Source of the DNA: Roseitalea sp. MMSF_3546
GTDB taxonomy: Bacteria; Pseudomonadota; Alphaproteobacteria; Rhizobiales; Rhizobiaceae
Direction: 5' to 3'
NCBI RefSeq assembly: GCF_030732865.1
Contig: NZ_JASHKB010000001.1
Location: 62,001 to 126,000, forward strand
Length of the DNA: 64,000 bases
Shown one piece after another: positions 36,889-48,441 of the stretch (position 1 is its first letter; every line of letters starts with the position of its first letter). Below the pieces are notes generated by a model. It was not told the origin of the DNA and made no database searches. It was given only the letters and a program-made list of their open reading frames with translations. The position numbers and the translations under genes are program-made.

Positions 36889-36966
36889 AGCCACAACCTT
36901 TCGGTGCGGATATGGTTCCCGGTCCCTACGGCCGGGAGATGACACGCTGCCGCAGCCTGCCGCCGA

Positions 36967-37188
36967 TCAGCCCTGCCCGGTTCGCCCGCAGCGGATGCAG
37001 GCCATGTTGCGCCTGAAATAGGCGATCCGCGTCCGCGGCCCGTGCTTGCGGATGAGCGCTTCGAGATCGAGCGGCGCGCGATGCCCGCAATGAACGCATT
37101 CGAACACCACGCGATGGCCCGACCCGGAGAGCTCGCCAAGTGTCCAGGAACTCGGAATACCGAAGAACGTGTCCAATGGATCGCTCAC
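36967..37188 (-). CDS. Small zinc-ribbon-like protein
   Basis: The 73-residue protein has two CxxC pairs (Cys 31/34 and Cys 64/67) around a basic helix, suggesting one structural zinc. I do not recognise a named family. It starts with GTG at 37188, preceded by AAAGGC. It lies 78 bases before cydA on the same strand and could be in the same operon; the Cys spacing would suit nucleic-acid or protein binding. Confidence 0.65.
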   Translation of the reverse strand: MSDPLDTFFGIPSSWTLGELSGSGHRVVFECVHCGHRAPLDLEALIRKHGPRTRIAYFRRNMACIRCGRTGQG

Positions 37189-37281
37189 GCCGTCTGCCTT
37201 TCTTGCCTGTCAGCATAGCACGCATGGCGCCTCGATGCGCCCTCCGGCGCAAGGCGGCGGCAGGAAGTTGCGCGTCATGGG

Positions 37282-37533
37282 TTGACTTGTCCGCCCGAAC
37301 GTCCGATCTGAGGGCCACGTCGTCAGCCCTGCCGCGTGAGCAGAGGGCGCCACGGGCGCCGCCAAGGCCGACGTTCAGACGACAGTTTCCCCCTTCACGC
37401 AGGAAGCGGCGCAAGATGCGGCCCGGCACGTTCATCGTGCGGCCGGCTTGCGCGCGTCGCGTTACCGACCGGACCCGGATCGCGGGGCCGGCGGCCAAGC
37501 AATGCGGGCCGCGCGCCCGCCCGAAGGAACATG
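37282..37533 (+). promoter_or_regulatory. Putative promoter and long structured leader of the RNA helicase
   Basis: The 345-base gap before the helicase holds no convincing gene. TTGACT at 37282-37287 is a good -35; the -10 17 bases later (GATCTG) is poor. If used, it gives a leader of about 215 bases. Near 37440 the leader can fold as GCACG-TTCAT-CGTGC inside a GC-rich stem. Long leaders are common on DEAD-box helicases controlled by cold. No named riboswitch was recognised. Confidence 0.35.
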
Positions 37534-38754
37534 ATGGACTTTCAATCGCTGGGGCTCGCGCCCCGCCTCACCGCCCGCCTCGCCGAAGGCGGGCTCGTCA
37601 CGCCCACGCCGATCCAGGCGCAGGCCATCCCCCACGCACTCGCCGGCCGCGACGTGATCGGCCTCGCCCAGACCGGGACCGGCAAGACCGCCGCCTTCGG
37701 CCTGCCGCTCGTGCACGCGCTGGGCAAGACCGGCGTCCGGCCCGAGCCCAAAAGGCCCGTCGGCCTCGTTCTGGCGCCGACACGCGAACTCGCCAAACAG
37801 ATCGCCGACACGCTGGGCGACTTCACCCGCGGCTCGCATCTGCGGGTTTCGCTCGTGGTCGGCGGCGCCTCGATGAACCGGCAGGCCGACACGCTGCGCA
37901 AGGGCGTCGACCTTCTCGTCGCCACGCCCGGCCGTCTGATCGACCTGATCGAGCGCAAGGCGCTGTCGCTCGACGACACGCGCTTTCTGGTGCTCGACGA
38001 AGCCGATCAGATGCTCGACATGGGCTTCATCCACGCGCTCCGGCGCATCGCCCGGCTGCTGCCCGCAAGGCGCCAGACCATGCTGTTTTCGGCCACCATG
38101 CCGCGCCAGATCGAGGAGCTCTCGCGCGGTTATCAGACCGATCCGGTCCGCATCGAGGTGGCCCGTCCGGGGCTTGCGGTCGACAGGATCGACCAGTGGG
38201 TGCATTTCGTCGCCCAGCCCGAAAAGCTCGCCCTGCTCAAGACCATGCTTGCCGACCACCCCGGCGAGCGCTCGCTGGTGTTCGCGCGCACCAAGCATGG
38301 TGCCGAGCGGATCATGAAACAGCTCGCCAAGGCCGGTTTCGCCGCCGGCTCGATCCACGGCAACAAGAGCCAGGGCCAGCGCGAGCGCACCATTGCCGCC
38401 TTCCGAAAGGGCACGACTAAGGTGCTGGTCGCCACCGATGTGGCGGCCCGGGGGCTGGACATCGAAGGCGTCGGGCACGTTTACAATTACGACCTGCCGA
38501 ACGTCGCCGAGAACTATGTGCACCGGATCGGCCGCACGGCCCGCGCCGGCGCCGATGGGCGCGCGGTCGCCTTCTGCTCGGCCGACGAGTCGGCGGCGCT
38601 GAAGGACATCCAGAAGCTGCTCAAGGCGTCGATCCCGGTCGGCGGCGGCCAACCCTGGCATCCGCTGGCCGCAAATTCCGGCAAGCCGCGAGCCGCCAGG
38701 CCGGCACGGCCCCGCCGCAACAGGTCGCGTACGAAGATGCGCGCCGCCGCCTGA
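37534..38754 (+). CDS. DEAD-box ATP-dependent RNA helicase, RhlE-like
   Basis: The product unwinds RNA duplexes in ribosome assembly or RNA decay. The 406-residue protein has the Q motif (VTPTPIQAQAIP), motif I AQTGTGKTAAFG, Ia PTRELAKQI, Ib TPGRLIDL, II VLDEADQMLD, III FSATMP, V VATDVAARGLDI and VI HRIGRTARAG. A basic Arg/Lys/Pro tail follows, as in RhlE proteins. GAAGGA lies five bases before the ATG at 37534; an ATG directly before it adds one residue. Confidence 0.93.
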   Translation: MDFQSLGLAPRLTARLAEGGLVTPTPIQAQAIPHALAGRDVIGLAQTGTGKTAAFGLPLVHALGKTGVRPEPKRPVGLVLAPTRELAKQIADTLGDFTRGSHLRVSLVVGGASMNRQADTLRKGVDLLVATPGRLIDLIERKALSLDDTRFLVLDEADQMLDMGFIHALRRIARLLPARRQTMLFSATMPRQIEELSRGYQTDPVRIEVARPGLAVDRIDQWVHFVAQPEKLALLKTMLADHPGERSLVFARTKHGAERIMKQLAKAGFAAGSIHGNKSQGQRERTIAAFRKGTTKVLVATDVAARGLDIEGVGHVYNYDLPNVAENYVHRIGRTARAGADGRAVAFCSADESAALKDIQKLLKASIPVGGGQPWHPLAANSGKPRAARPARPRRNRSRTKMRAAA

Positions 38755-38769
38755 AGCGCTCGCATGCCG

Positions 38770-38791
38770 CTGGCGGTCGCACGACCGCCGG
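38770..38791. terminator. Possible bidirectional terminator between helicase and gyrB
   Basis: CTGGCGGTCG (38770-38779) pairs with CGACCGCCGG (38782-38791) over 10 bp with one G-U pair. It lies between two converging genes. No T-run follows on either side, so efficiency is uncertain. Confidence 0.45.
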
Positions 38792-38803
38792 TCGCGGCCT
38801 GCC

Positions 38804-41320
<2,517 letters not shown>

Positions 41321-41330
41321 TCATTGCTGT

Positions 41331-41359
41331 CATATAGGGTTTTTCGGCCCGAAATCCAA
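41331..41359 (-). promoter_or_regulatory. Probable sigma-70-type promoter of gyrB
   Basis: On the minus strand, TTGGAT (41359 to 41354) and TATATG (41336 to 41331) are separated by exactly 17 bases. Transcription would start near 41324, leaving a leader of about 58 bases. Confidence 0.65.
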
Positions 41360-41416
41360 ACCGCGCCGAGGGTGCCCACCGCAGTTGCGGTCCGCGGCGG
41401 GCCTGCTGCGGACAGG

Positions 41417-41448
41417 CTTGGCAGCACTTCGGCGGTGCGGCTGCCAAG
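41417..41448. other. Strong inverted repeat between gyrB and usg
   Basis: CTTGGCAGC (41417-41425) and GCTGCCAAG (41440-41448) form a perfect 9-bp stem with a 14-base loop. It lies upstream of both divergent genes, beyond the gyrB promoter. An AT-rich stretch with TTGACT (41461-41466) follows on the usg side. It may be an operator or a structured leader. Confidence 0.4.
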
Positions 41449-41522
41449 CCACTGAATTCATTGACTTTTTACTTCCAAGTCGCCACAGTTCATGATTCGT
41501 TGGACCATTTCACGAGGTGACG

Positions 41523-41795
41523 ATGACGACGCACGGCGATCTGGAACGGCAACTGGAAGGCTACGGGCTGACCACGGCGCACATTCTTTATCGCATGCCC
41601 GACCATCCGGGCATCCTGCAGACCTTCATCTGGCAGCATTACGACCTGGCGCCGAAGTTCCCCGAAATGCGCCGGTTTCTGGATTTCTGGGAGGAAAATC
41701 TCGACGGCCCGCTGCACTCGGTGCGCTACACCCACAAGAAGCTGATCAGCCCCGGCGAATGGCGCAAGGTGGACGGCGAGATCGTGCTGCATTGA
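41523..41795 (+). CDS. Usg family protein
   Basis: The 90-residue protein matches the Usg family: GLTTAHILYRMPDHPGILQTFIWQ, then YDLAPKFPEMRRFLDFWEENLDGPLHSVRYTHKKLISPGEWR. The family name comes from a gene upstream of trp genes in Caulobacter; the function is not known. The ATG at 41523 has GAGGTGA just before it; a GTG at 41517 is an alternative. It stands alone here, converging on the VOC gene. Confidence 0.85.
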   Translation: MTTHGDLERQLEGYGLTTAHILYRMPDHPGILQTFIWQHYDLAPKFPEMRRFLDFWEENLDGPLHSVRYTHKKLISPGEWRKVDGEIVLH

Positions 41796-41819
41796 GGGAT
41801 GCGCGGTCGGCTGCGGCGC

Positions 41820-42176
41820 TCATCTGCTTGCCGGCTGCCACAGCTCGACCGGGTTGCCTTCGGGGTCGTGGATGCGCGCGAAGCGGCCCACTTCCGGATG
41901 CGCGTCCCACTCGGCGCGGGTCTCGACGGCGATCCCGGCCTGCTGCAATCGCGCGATCATCGCGTCGAGATCGTCGACACGAAAATTGATCATGAAGGAC
42001 TTGTCCGCCGCAAAGTAGTCGGTGTCCTCGGCAAATGGTGCGAACACGGTCGGCCCGGCCTGCTGCATCCAGACCGGCGCGCTGTCGACGCCCAGATGGG
42101 TCGCGTACCACGCCTTGAGCGCCTCGGGGTCGCGGGCGCGAAAAAACACGCCGCCAATGCCCGTTGCCTTTGCCAT
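41820..42176 (-). CDS. VOC (glyoxalase/bleomycin-resistance) family protein
   Basis: The 118-residue protein is a single VOC fold made of two beta-alpha-beta-beta-beta units. It begins TGIGGVFFRARDPEALKAWYATHLG and ends ARIHDPEGNPVELWQP with the usual metal-site Glu. No substrate can be assigned; many relatives are uncharacterised lyases or binding proteins. GAGGT lies seven bases before the ATG at 42176. Confidence 0.88.
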   Translation of the reverse strand: MAKATGIGGVFFRARDPEALKAWYATHLGVDSAPVWMQQAGPTVFAPFAEDTDYFAADKSFMINFRVDDLDAMIARLQQAGIAVETRAEWDAHPEVGRFARIHDPEGNPVELWQPASR

Positions 42177-42306
42177 GGATCGTACCTCGTCATCGACCCC
42201 ACGGCGCCATTGTGCCACAGCTTGCACACGAAGGGCAGGGCGTTTTCCATGAGCCGGCACAAGGGGCTCGTGGCATGATGCGGCGCCAGCACCGCCGGAG
42301 GCAGCG

Positions 42307-43014
42307 ATGACACGATCGCCGACCAACGATAGCCCCATGACGGTTGACGCAATCCTTGCCTGGCTCGCCGGAAACGGCACGCCCGAAGGCCTGGCCTCGA
42401 TGGCGCGCTACAACATTCCCGGCGACAACGCCTTCGGCATCGCCATGGGCGATCTCAAGCGCAAGGCAAAAGCGATCGGCCGCGATCACGATCTGGCGCT
42501 CGCCCTCTGGGATATCGGCAAATACGAGGCGCGCGTGCTCGCCGCGGAGATCGCCGATCCGGCGCGGCTGTCCGAGGCGGTGATGGACCGGTGGTGCGCC
42601 GATTTCGACAGTTGGGCGATCTGCGATCACACCTGTTTCGTGCTCTTCGACAGGACGCCGTTCGCCTGGGCCAAGGTCCATGAATGGGCTCCGCGCGAGG
42701 CGGAATTCGTGCGCCGGGCGGCCTATGCTCTGGTGTGGGCGCTGTCGGTGCACGACAAGGCGGCCGGCGATGCCGCGTTCGAAAAGGCGCTGGCGCTGAT
42801 CGAGGCCGCGCCGGAGGATGCCCGGCCGCTGGTCAAGAAGGCGGTCGACATGGCCCTGCGCGCCGTCGGCAAGCGCAATGCGAACCTCAACGCGTCCGCG
42901 CGCCGGACTTGCGCGGTGCTGATGGATGCCGATACGCCGGCGCGCCGATGGATCGGCCGCCATGCGCTGCGGGAGCTCGAAAGCGCCAAGGTGCAGGAAC
43001 GCGTGAACCGTTAG
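42307..43014 (+). CDS. AlkD-like DNA alkylation repair protein
   Basis: The product is a HEAT-like-repeat protein of the DNA alkylation repair (AlkC/AlkD) superfamily that would remove alkylated purines. The 235-residue protein contains MARYNIPGDNAFGIAMGDLKRKAKAIGRDHDLALALWDIGKYEARVLAAEIADP split into helical repeats. DRWCADFDSWAICDH and the EFVRRAAYALVW helix follow. GGAGG lies seven bases before the ATG. It is the second alkylation-repair gene in the window besides alkB. Confidence 0.86.
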   Translation: MTRSPTNDSPMTVDAILAWLAGNGTPEGLASMARYNIPGDNAFGIAMGDLKRKAKAIGRDHDLALALWDIGKYEARVLAAEIADPARLSEAVMDRWCADFDSWAICDHTCFVLFDRTPFAWAKVHEWAPREAEFVRRAAYALVWALSVHDKAAGDAAFEKALALIEAAPEDARPLVKKAVDMALRAVGKRNANLNASARRTCAVLMDADTPARRWIGRHALRELESAKVQERVNR

Positions 43015-43036
43015 CCGGCTTTGTCGAACCGGAATT

Positions 43037-43057
43037 AGCCGGCAAATTGCGCCGGCT
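43037..43057. terminator. Bidirectional terminator-like hairpin
   Basis: AGCCGGC (43037-43043) pairs with GCCGGCT (43051-43057) across the loop AAATTGC. It sits between the convergent AlkD-like and aldo/keto reductase genes. The flanks have only short T/A runs. Confidence 0.5.
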
Positions 43058-43064
43058 TCAGCCC

Positions 43065-44108
43065 TCACATCGGGATTGGCCAGCGGCGATGGACCTGCTC
43101 GATGTCGGCGAGCACGGCCTCGTCGAGCTTCACATCCTTGGCATCGATGCAGGTCTTGAGCTGGTCCATGGATGTCGCCCCGATGATCACCGCGGTCATG
43201 AACGGCCGGGTCAGGCACCATGCCAGCGCCATCTGCGCCGGGTCGAGTCCGTGTTTGCGCGCAACGTCGAGATATTCGCTCAGCGCCGGTTCGACATAGG
43301 GCGAGACGCGTCCGCCCAGGGTTTCGTGGATCGTCAGCCGCGAGCCCTCGGGCACCGCACCGCCGGCATATTTGCCCGTCAGCAGACCGGCCGCCAGCGG
43401 CGAATATGTCAAAAGGCCGACATGCTCGTGATGGGCCAGCTCGGCGAAATCGAGGTCGTAAAGCCGGTGCAGAAGCGAATACTCGTTCTGCATGGACTGA
43501 ACGCGCGGATAGCCCTTCTCCTCGGCGATGCGCAGATAGTGCATCGTGCCCCACACGGTCTCGTTGGACAGGCCGACATGGCGCACCTTGCCGGCCTTGA
43601 CCAGTTCGTCGAGCGTGGCCAGCGTCGCCTCGATATCGGCCACCGCCTTCTTCCTGTCCTGCTTTTCGGGCGCATAGTCCCAGTGCTGACGGAAGTGATA
43701 GGAGCCGCGGTTCGGCCAGTGGATCTGGTACAGGTCGATATGGTCGGTCCGCAGCCGTTTCAGGCTGCGCTCGCAGGCCTTGCGGATCTTGGCCGGCGTG
43801 ATTGGCTTGCCGCCATCGATGCCGTGCCCGCCCGGACCGATCACCTTGCTGGCCAGGATCACCTTGTCGCGGCGCCCGCCCTCGGCGAGCCAGCTTCCGA
43901 TGAACTCTTCGGTGCGCCCGGCGGTCTGAAGGGCAAAGGGCGTGGTGGGATACATCTCGGCGGTGTCGAAGAAGTTCACGCCCGCCTCGAGCGCGTAGCT
44001 CATCTGCGCATGAGCCTCCTCCTCGGTGTTCTGCGATCCCCAGGTCATGGTGCCCAGGCAGATCTCGGACACGTTCAGGCCGGTGCGGCCGAGCTTGCGC
44101 ATTCGCAT
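43065..44108 (-). CDS. Aldo/keto reductase (Tas-like)
   Basis: The product is an NADPH-dependent oxidoreductase with a TIM-barrel fold. The 347-residue protein begins MRMRKLGRTGLNVSEICLGTMTWG. It has FFDTAEMYP with the conserved Asp and Tyr, ILASKVIG with the catalytic Lys, IDLYQIHWPNR with the His, GLSNETVWG and a C-terminal VIIGATSMDQL coenzyme segment. The layout resembles E. coli Tas. Its physiological substrate cannot be told from sequence. Confidence 0.92.
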   Translation of the reverse strand: MRMRKLGRTGLNVSEICLGTMTWGSQNTEEEAHAQMSYALEAGVNFFDTAEMYPTTPFALQTAGRTEEFIGSWLAEGGRRDKVILASKVIGPGGHGIDGGKPITPAKIRKACERSLKRLRTDHIDLYQIHWPNRGSYHFRQHWDYAPEKQDRKKAVADIEATLATLDELVKAGKVRHVGLSNETVWGTMHYLRIAEEKGYPRVQSMQNEYSLLHRLYDLDFAELAHHEHVGLLTYSPLAAGLLTGKYAGGAVPEGSRLTIHETLGGRVSPYVEPALSEYLDVARKHGLDPAQMALAWCLTRPFMTAVIIGATSMDQLKTCIDAKDVKLDEAVLADIEQVHRRWPIPM

Positions 44109-44245
44109 GGAGGTTCCCCGGATGTGGTGGAAGGCCGTTTCGAGGTCTCCTGTCTAGCCCGCCGCGGCGCATTGCGCCACCCGTGCGTTGCACCATGGCG
44201 GTGCCGCGGGGTCCCGATCGGCGCGAATGGCCGCACCCCGCGCCG

Positions 44246-44273
44246 TTGACCGGCCATGATCGTGGCCCATACT
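44246..44273 (+). promoter_or_regulatory. Possible promoter of the P450 gene
   Basis: TTGACC (44246-44251) and CATACT (44268-44273) are separated by 16 bases. The start would be near 44280, about 20 bases before the ATG. Confidence 0.45.
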
Positions 44274-44299
44274 CACTGGCGACAGGACGCCGAACGCCC

Positions 44300-45688
44300 A
44301 TGGATGCCAAGCCCCAGCCCTTCGTGCCGCCCCATCCGGTGCCGCGCACCCACATTCCGACGCGGCTCGAAGTGGTGCGCACGATCATGCGCAACCCGCT
44401 CGAACTGTGGGGCGAGCCCTCCTACACGCGTACGCATATCAGCACGCGTTTCCTGAACGAGACGACGCTGATCTGCAATCATCCCGAGCTGATCCGGCAT
44501 GTGCTCGTCGACAACCAGGCCAACTACCGCATGGCGCGCGTGCGCCAGCTCATCCTGCGGCCGATCCTGCGTGACGGGCTGCTGACCGCCGAGGGCGAGG
44601 TCTGGCGCCGTTCGCGCAAGGCGATGGCCCCGGTGTTCACGCCGCGCCACATCAAGGGCTTTGCCGACATGATGCGCGCCCGGGCCGACAGTTTCCTCGA
44701 CCGCTATCGGACCGCCCAGGGCACGGTGCGCGACATCGCCCACGACATGACGGATCTGACCTACGAGATCCTGGCGACGACCCTGTTCTCCGACGAGATC
44801 AGGACCGGCGGGATGGACTTTGCCGACGATGTCGACCGTCTGCTGTCGACCATGGGCCGGGTCGATCCGCTCGATCTGCTCAAGGCGCCGCAATGGGTGC
44901 CGCGCGTTCAGCGGGTGCGCGGCCGGTCGACCATGGCCAAGTTCCGCAAGGTGGTGCGCGACACCATTAAGGCGCGCCGCGAAACGATGAGATCGGCGCC
45001 CGAGACGGTGCACGACGACTTCCTGACCCTGCTGCTCAGGGCGGAAGGGCCCGACGGACTGACCGCCGGCGAGATCGAGGACAATCTGATCACCTTCATC
45101 GGTGCCGGCCACGAGACCACGGCGCGCGCGCTGGGGTGGACGCTCTACCTGCTCGCCAACGCGCCGCATGAGCGGGTGCTCGTCGAAGAGGAGATCGCCG
45201 CGGTGCTGGCGGACGACCCGCCGCCGGTGGAATGGCTCGATCGCATGCCGAAGACCCGCGCGGCCTTCGAGGAGGCGATGCGGCTCTATCCGCCCGCGCC
45301 GTCGATCAACCGCATGGCGGTAAACGACGAGGTGTTCACCTTCAGGGACGGCACGCAGGTGGCGATCGCTGCCGGCACGACGGTGCTGGTCATGCCCTGG
45401 GTGCTGCACCGGCACCGCATGTTCTGGGACCACCCCAATGCCTTCCAGCCGTCACGCTTCTGGCCGCACAACCGCGATGCGATCGACCGTTTCCAGTATC
45501 TGCCCTTCGGCGTCGGCCCGCGCGTTTGCATCGGCGCCACCTTCGCGCTTCAGGAGGCGGTGATCGCGCTGGCGCTCTTGCTCAACGAGTTCGGCTTCGA
45601 ACCGACCCCGGACCTCGCCCCCTGGCCTGTGCAGAAGCTGACCGTGCAGGCCAAGGACGGCCTTCCGATGCGCGTGGTCAGGCGGTAG
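44300..45688 (+). CDS. Cytochrome P450
   Basis: The product is a haem monooxygenase. The 462-residue protein has the I-helix oxygen motif GAGHETTARALG, the K-helix EEAMR (ExxR), NAFQPSRFW, and the haem loop FGVGPRVCIG with thiolate Cys 410. There is no membrane anchor, so it is a soluble form. The best guess from the overall pattern is a CYP1xx/CYP4-like fatty-acid-type hydroxylase, but this is weak. No ferredoxin or reductase gene is next to it. The ATG at 44300 fits the family start. Confidence 0.92.
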   Translation: MDAKPQPFVPPHPVPRTHIPTRLEVVRTIMRNPLELWGEPSYTRTHISTRFLNETTLICNHPELIRHVLVDNQANYRMARVRQLILRPILRDGLLTAEGEVWRRSRKAMAPVFTPRHIKGFADMMRARADSFLDRYRTAQGTVRDIAHDMTDLTYEILATTLFSDEIRTGGMDFADDVDRLLSTMGRVDPLDLLKAPQWVPRVQRVRGRSTMAKFRKVVRDTIKARRETMRSAPETVHDDFLTLLLRAEGPDGLTAGEIEDNLITFIGAGHETTARALGWTLYLLANAPHERVLVEEEIAAVLADDPPPVEWLDRMPKTRAAFEEAMRLYPPAPSINRMAVNDEVFTFRDGTQVAIAAGTTVLVMPWVLHRHRMFWDHPNAFQPSRFWPHNRDAIDRFQYLPFGVGPRVCIGATFALQEAVIALALLLNEFGFEPTPDLAPWPVQKLTVQAKDGLPMRVVRR

Positions 45689-45805
45689 CGGAGGCGATGG
45701 TGATCCGGCGCATCGGCGCTTTTCTCGGCACGGGCCATGACAGATGCAGGGCAATGCCGGCCCATTTGTGCCTTGACGGAAAAGAAGCTTCGCACTTTCG
45801 CCTGA

Positions 45806-45834
45806 TTGACGGCAATGGACGCTGCTTTCTATGG
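45806..45834 (+). promoter_or_regulatory. Possible promoter of glcB
   Basis: TTGACG (45806-45811) and CTATGG (45829-45834) are 17 bases apart. This is near the rhizobial pattern with a TTGAC box and a CTATAT-like -10. A second TTGACG lies at 45773-45778 without a good partner. Confidence 0.42.
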
Positions 45835-45866
45835 CAACCCGACATCACCGGAGCCGGGAGCGCATC

Positions 45867-48023
45867 ATGGCCGAACGCATCGACCGCCACGGACTGCAGA
45901 TCGACAAGGGGCTGCACGACTTTCTCGTGGACGCCGCCATCCCCGGCACCGGCGTCGAGCCTGACGCCTTCTTCGCCGCCTTCTCCGAAATCGCCCACGA
46001 TCTGGCGCCGTCCAATCGCGCCCTTCTTGGAAAGCGCGCCGAACTTCAGGACCGGCTCGATGCCTGGCATCGCGAGAACGGTGCGCCATCGGACATGGCG
46101 GCCTACAGGGCATTCCTGACCGAGATCGGCTATCTGCTGCCCGAGGGCGCCGATTTCTCCGTCACCACGGCCAATGTCGATCCGGAGATCGCCTCGGTCG
46201 CAGGTCCCCAGCTCGTCGTGCCGATCATGAATGCGCGTTTCGCGCTCAATGCCGCCAATGCCCGCTGGGGTTCGCTCTATGACGCGCTCTATGGCACCGA
46301 CGCGCTCGGCGATCTGCCGCAGGGCGCGGACTACGACCCCGATCGCGGCAAACGCGTCATCGCCTGGGCGCGCGACTTTCTCAATGGGCACTTTGCGCTC
46401 GACGGCGACTGGCGCGAGGCGCGCGCGCTTGCCGTCGAGGACGGCGCACTGGCCGTTCAGATGGAGGACGGCCGGATCGCCGGGCTGCGCGAGGCCGATC
46501 GGTTCGCCGGCCATCAAGGCGAGGCGAGGTCCCCGGACGCGGTTGTTCTCGTCAACAACGGCCTGCATGTGCGCGTCGTCATCGACGCCACGAACCCGAT
46601 CGGCAAGACCGATCCCGCCCATATTGCCGATGTCGTCCTGGAATCGGCCGTGACCACGATCATGGATTGCGAGGATTCGGTCGCCGCGGTCGACGCCGCC
46701 GACAAGACGCTCGTCTACGGCAACTGGCTCGGCCTGATGAAGGGCGACCTTGAAGAACAGGTCACCAAGGGCGACAGGATCTTTACGCGCCGGCTCAACC
46801 CCGATCCGGTCTTCACCGCGCCCGACGGCACGGCCAAGACGCTCAAGGGCCGCGCGCTCATGCTGGTGCGCAATGTCGGCCATCTGATGACCAATCCCGC
46901 CATCGTGCTCGAGGATGGCAGCGAGATCCCCGAAGGCATCATGGATGCCATGTGTACCGCGCTGATCGCGCTGCACGACATCGGTCCGAACGGCCGGCGC
47001 GCCAACTCGGCCACCGGCTCGATGTATGTCGTCAAGCCGAAGATGCACGGCCCCGAGGAGGTCGCCTTCGCGGTGGACCTTTTCTGCCGCGTCGAGGCGG
47101 CGCTCGGCATGGCGCCGGCCACCATCAAGATGGGCATCATGGACGAGGAGCGGCGCACCACGGTCAACCTGAAGGAGTGCATCCGCGCCGCCAGTGACCG
47201 TGTCGTCTTCATCAATACCGGTTTCCTCGACCGCACGGGCGACGAGATCCACACCGCCATGGAAGCGGGGCCGATGATCCGCAAGGCGGACATGAAGTCC
47301 GCTGCCTGGATCGCCGCCTATGAGGACTGGAACGTCGATATCGGGCTCGCCTGCGGCCTTTCGGGCCGGGCGCAGATCGGCAAGGGCATGTGGGCGATGC
47401 CGGATCTGATGGCCGCCATGCTCGACCAGAAGCTCGGCCATCCCCGATCCGGCGCCAACACCGCCTGGGTACCCTCGCCGACCGCCGCGACCCTGCACGC
47501 CACGCACTATCACGCCGTCGATGTCTTCGCCGTCCAGGCGCAACTCAAGGACCGTCCGCGCGCCAGCCTGGACGACATTCTGTCCGTGCCCGTTGCCCGC
47601 CAGCCCAACTGGACGCCCCAGGACATCCAGGCTGAGCTCGACAACAATGCGCAAGGCATCCTTGGCTATGTGGTGCGCTGGGTCGACCAGGGCGTCGGCT
47701 GCTCCAAGGTGCCCGACATCAACGACATTGCCCTGATGGAGGATCGCGCCACGTTGCGCATCTCCTCCCAGCACATGGCAAACTGGCTGCATCACGGCGT
47801 GGTCACCGAAGAGCAGGTGGTCGAGACCATGAAGAAGATGGCCAGGGTCGTCGACCGGCAGAATGCCGGCGATCCGGCCTATCGCCCGATGGCCGACGAT
47901 TACGACGCCTCGATCGCGTTTCAGGCCGCGCTCGAACTGGTCCTGAAGGGCCGCGAGCAGCCCTCGGGCTACACCGAGCCGATCCTGCACGCGCGCCGGC
48001 TGGAGCTGAAGGCGGACGGGTAG
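45867..48023 (+). CDS. glcB: Malate synthase G
   Basis: The product condenses glyoxylate and acetyl-CoA to malate, allowing growth on C2 compounds. The 718-residue protein is the long monomeric form. Marks are [81 protein letters not shown], and the C-terminal [19 protein letters not shown] with the conserved Cys. GGGAG lies six bases before the ATG at 45867. No isocitrate lyase or glycolate oxidase gene is adjacent. Confidence 0.97.
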   Translation: MAERIDRHGLQIDKGLHDFLVDAAIPGTGVEPDAFFAAFSEIAHDLAPSNRALLGKRAELQDRLDAWHRENGAPSDMAAYRAFLTEIGYLLPEGADFSVTTANVDPEIASVAGPQLVVPIMNARFALNAANARWGSLYDALYGTDALGDLPQGADYDPDRGKRVIAWARDFLNGHFALDGDWREARALAVEDGALAVQMEDGRIAGLREADRFAGHQGEARSPDAVVLVNNGLHVRVVIDATNPIGKTDPAHIADVVLESAVTTIMDCEDSVAAVDAADKTLVYGNWLGLMKGDLEEQVTKGDRIFTRRLNPDPVFTAPDGTAKTLKGRALMLVRNVGHLMTNPAIVLEDGSEIPEGIMDAMCTALIALHDIGPNGRRANSATGSMYVVKPKMHGPEEVAFAVDLFCRVEAALGMAPATIKMGIMDEERRTTVNLKECIRAASDRVVFINTGFLDRTGDEIHTAMEAGPMIRKADMKSAAWIAAYEDWNVDIGLACGLSGRAQIGKGMWAMPDLMAAMLDQKLGHPRSGANTAWVPSPTAATLHATHYHAVDVFAVQAQLKDRPRASLDDILSVPVARQPNWTPQDIQAELDNNAQGILGYVVRWVDQGVGCSKVPDINDIALMEDRATLRISSQHMANWLHHGVVTEEQVVETMKKMARVVDRQNAGDPAYRPMADDYDASIAFQAALELVLKGREQPSGYTEPILHARRLELKADG

Positions 48024-48029
48024 CCCACG

Positions 48030-48398
48030 CTACGCCTCCTCGCGCTCGGTCTGGGCGACATCATCGTCGCCGATCAGCTTGCGCGCCTTGCGCCGCTGCG
48101 CCCGGCGCAGTCGCCGCCTGGCGCGCCGTTCTTCCTGGCTGGTCGTGGCAAAGGTCGCGATCTGCTGGATCGCGGCGGCGAAGATTCCAAGGCCGACGAA
48201 GATGAAGGCGGTCGTCGCGATCTTGCCGAGCACGGTCTGCGGCACGAGGCTGCCATAGCCGACCGTCGACAGGGTCACCACGGTGAAGAAATAGCTGTCC
48301 ACCCAGCTCCAACCCTCCACGAGGCGGAAGAACACGGTGCCGCTGGCAAGGATGATCATCAGAGCGCTGGCAACGAAGGCGATCCGCACGCCCGGCAT
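48030..48398 (-). CDS. Two-helix potassium-channel-like protein
   Basis: The 122-residue protein has two membrane helices around a pore loop with the K+ selectivity signature TVGYG (residues 45-49, in FTVVTLSTVGYGSLVP). The fold is that of KcsA-like Ion_trans_2 proteins. A strongly basic then acidic cytoplasmic tail follows (EERRARRRLRRAQRRKARK). It lacks an RCK domain. A very strong AAAGGAGG site precedes the ATG. Confidence 0.9.
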   Translation of the reverse strand: MPGVRIAFVASALMIILASGTVFFRLVEGWSWVDSYFFTVVTLSTVGYGSLVPQTVLGKIATTAFIFVGLGIFAAAIQQIATFATTSQEERRARRRLRRAQRRKARKLIGDDDVAQTEREEA

Positions 48399-48441
48399 GG
48401 CTGGCCTCCTTTCCGTGAGTTCCCGTCAGCAACCCGCTGAC

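Noticed and set aside
36889-36966. FNR-type box expected before cydA
   Set aside because: No TTGAT-N4-ATCAA sequence or close variant is present in the gap.
45678-47990. A 770-codon open frame antisense to glcB
   Set aside because: It lies exactly opposite a clear malate synthase gene. GC-rich codon use leaves such mirror frames open. The translation shows no family pattern and is dominated by the residues expected from reversed codons.
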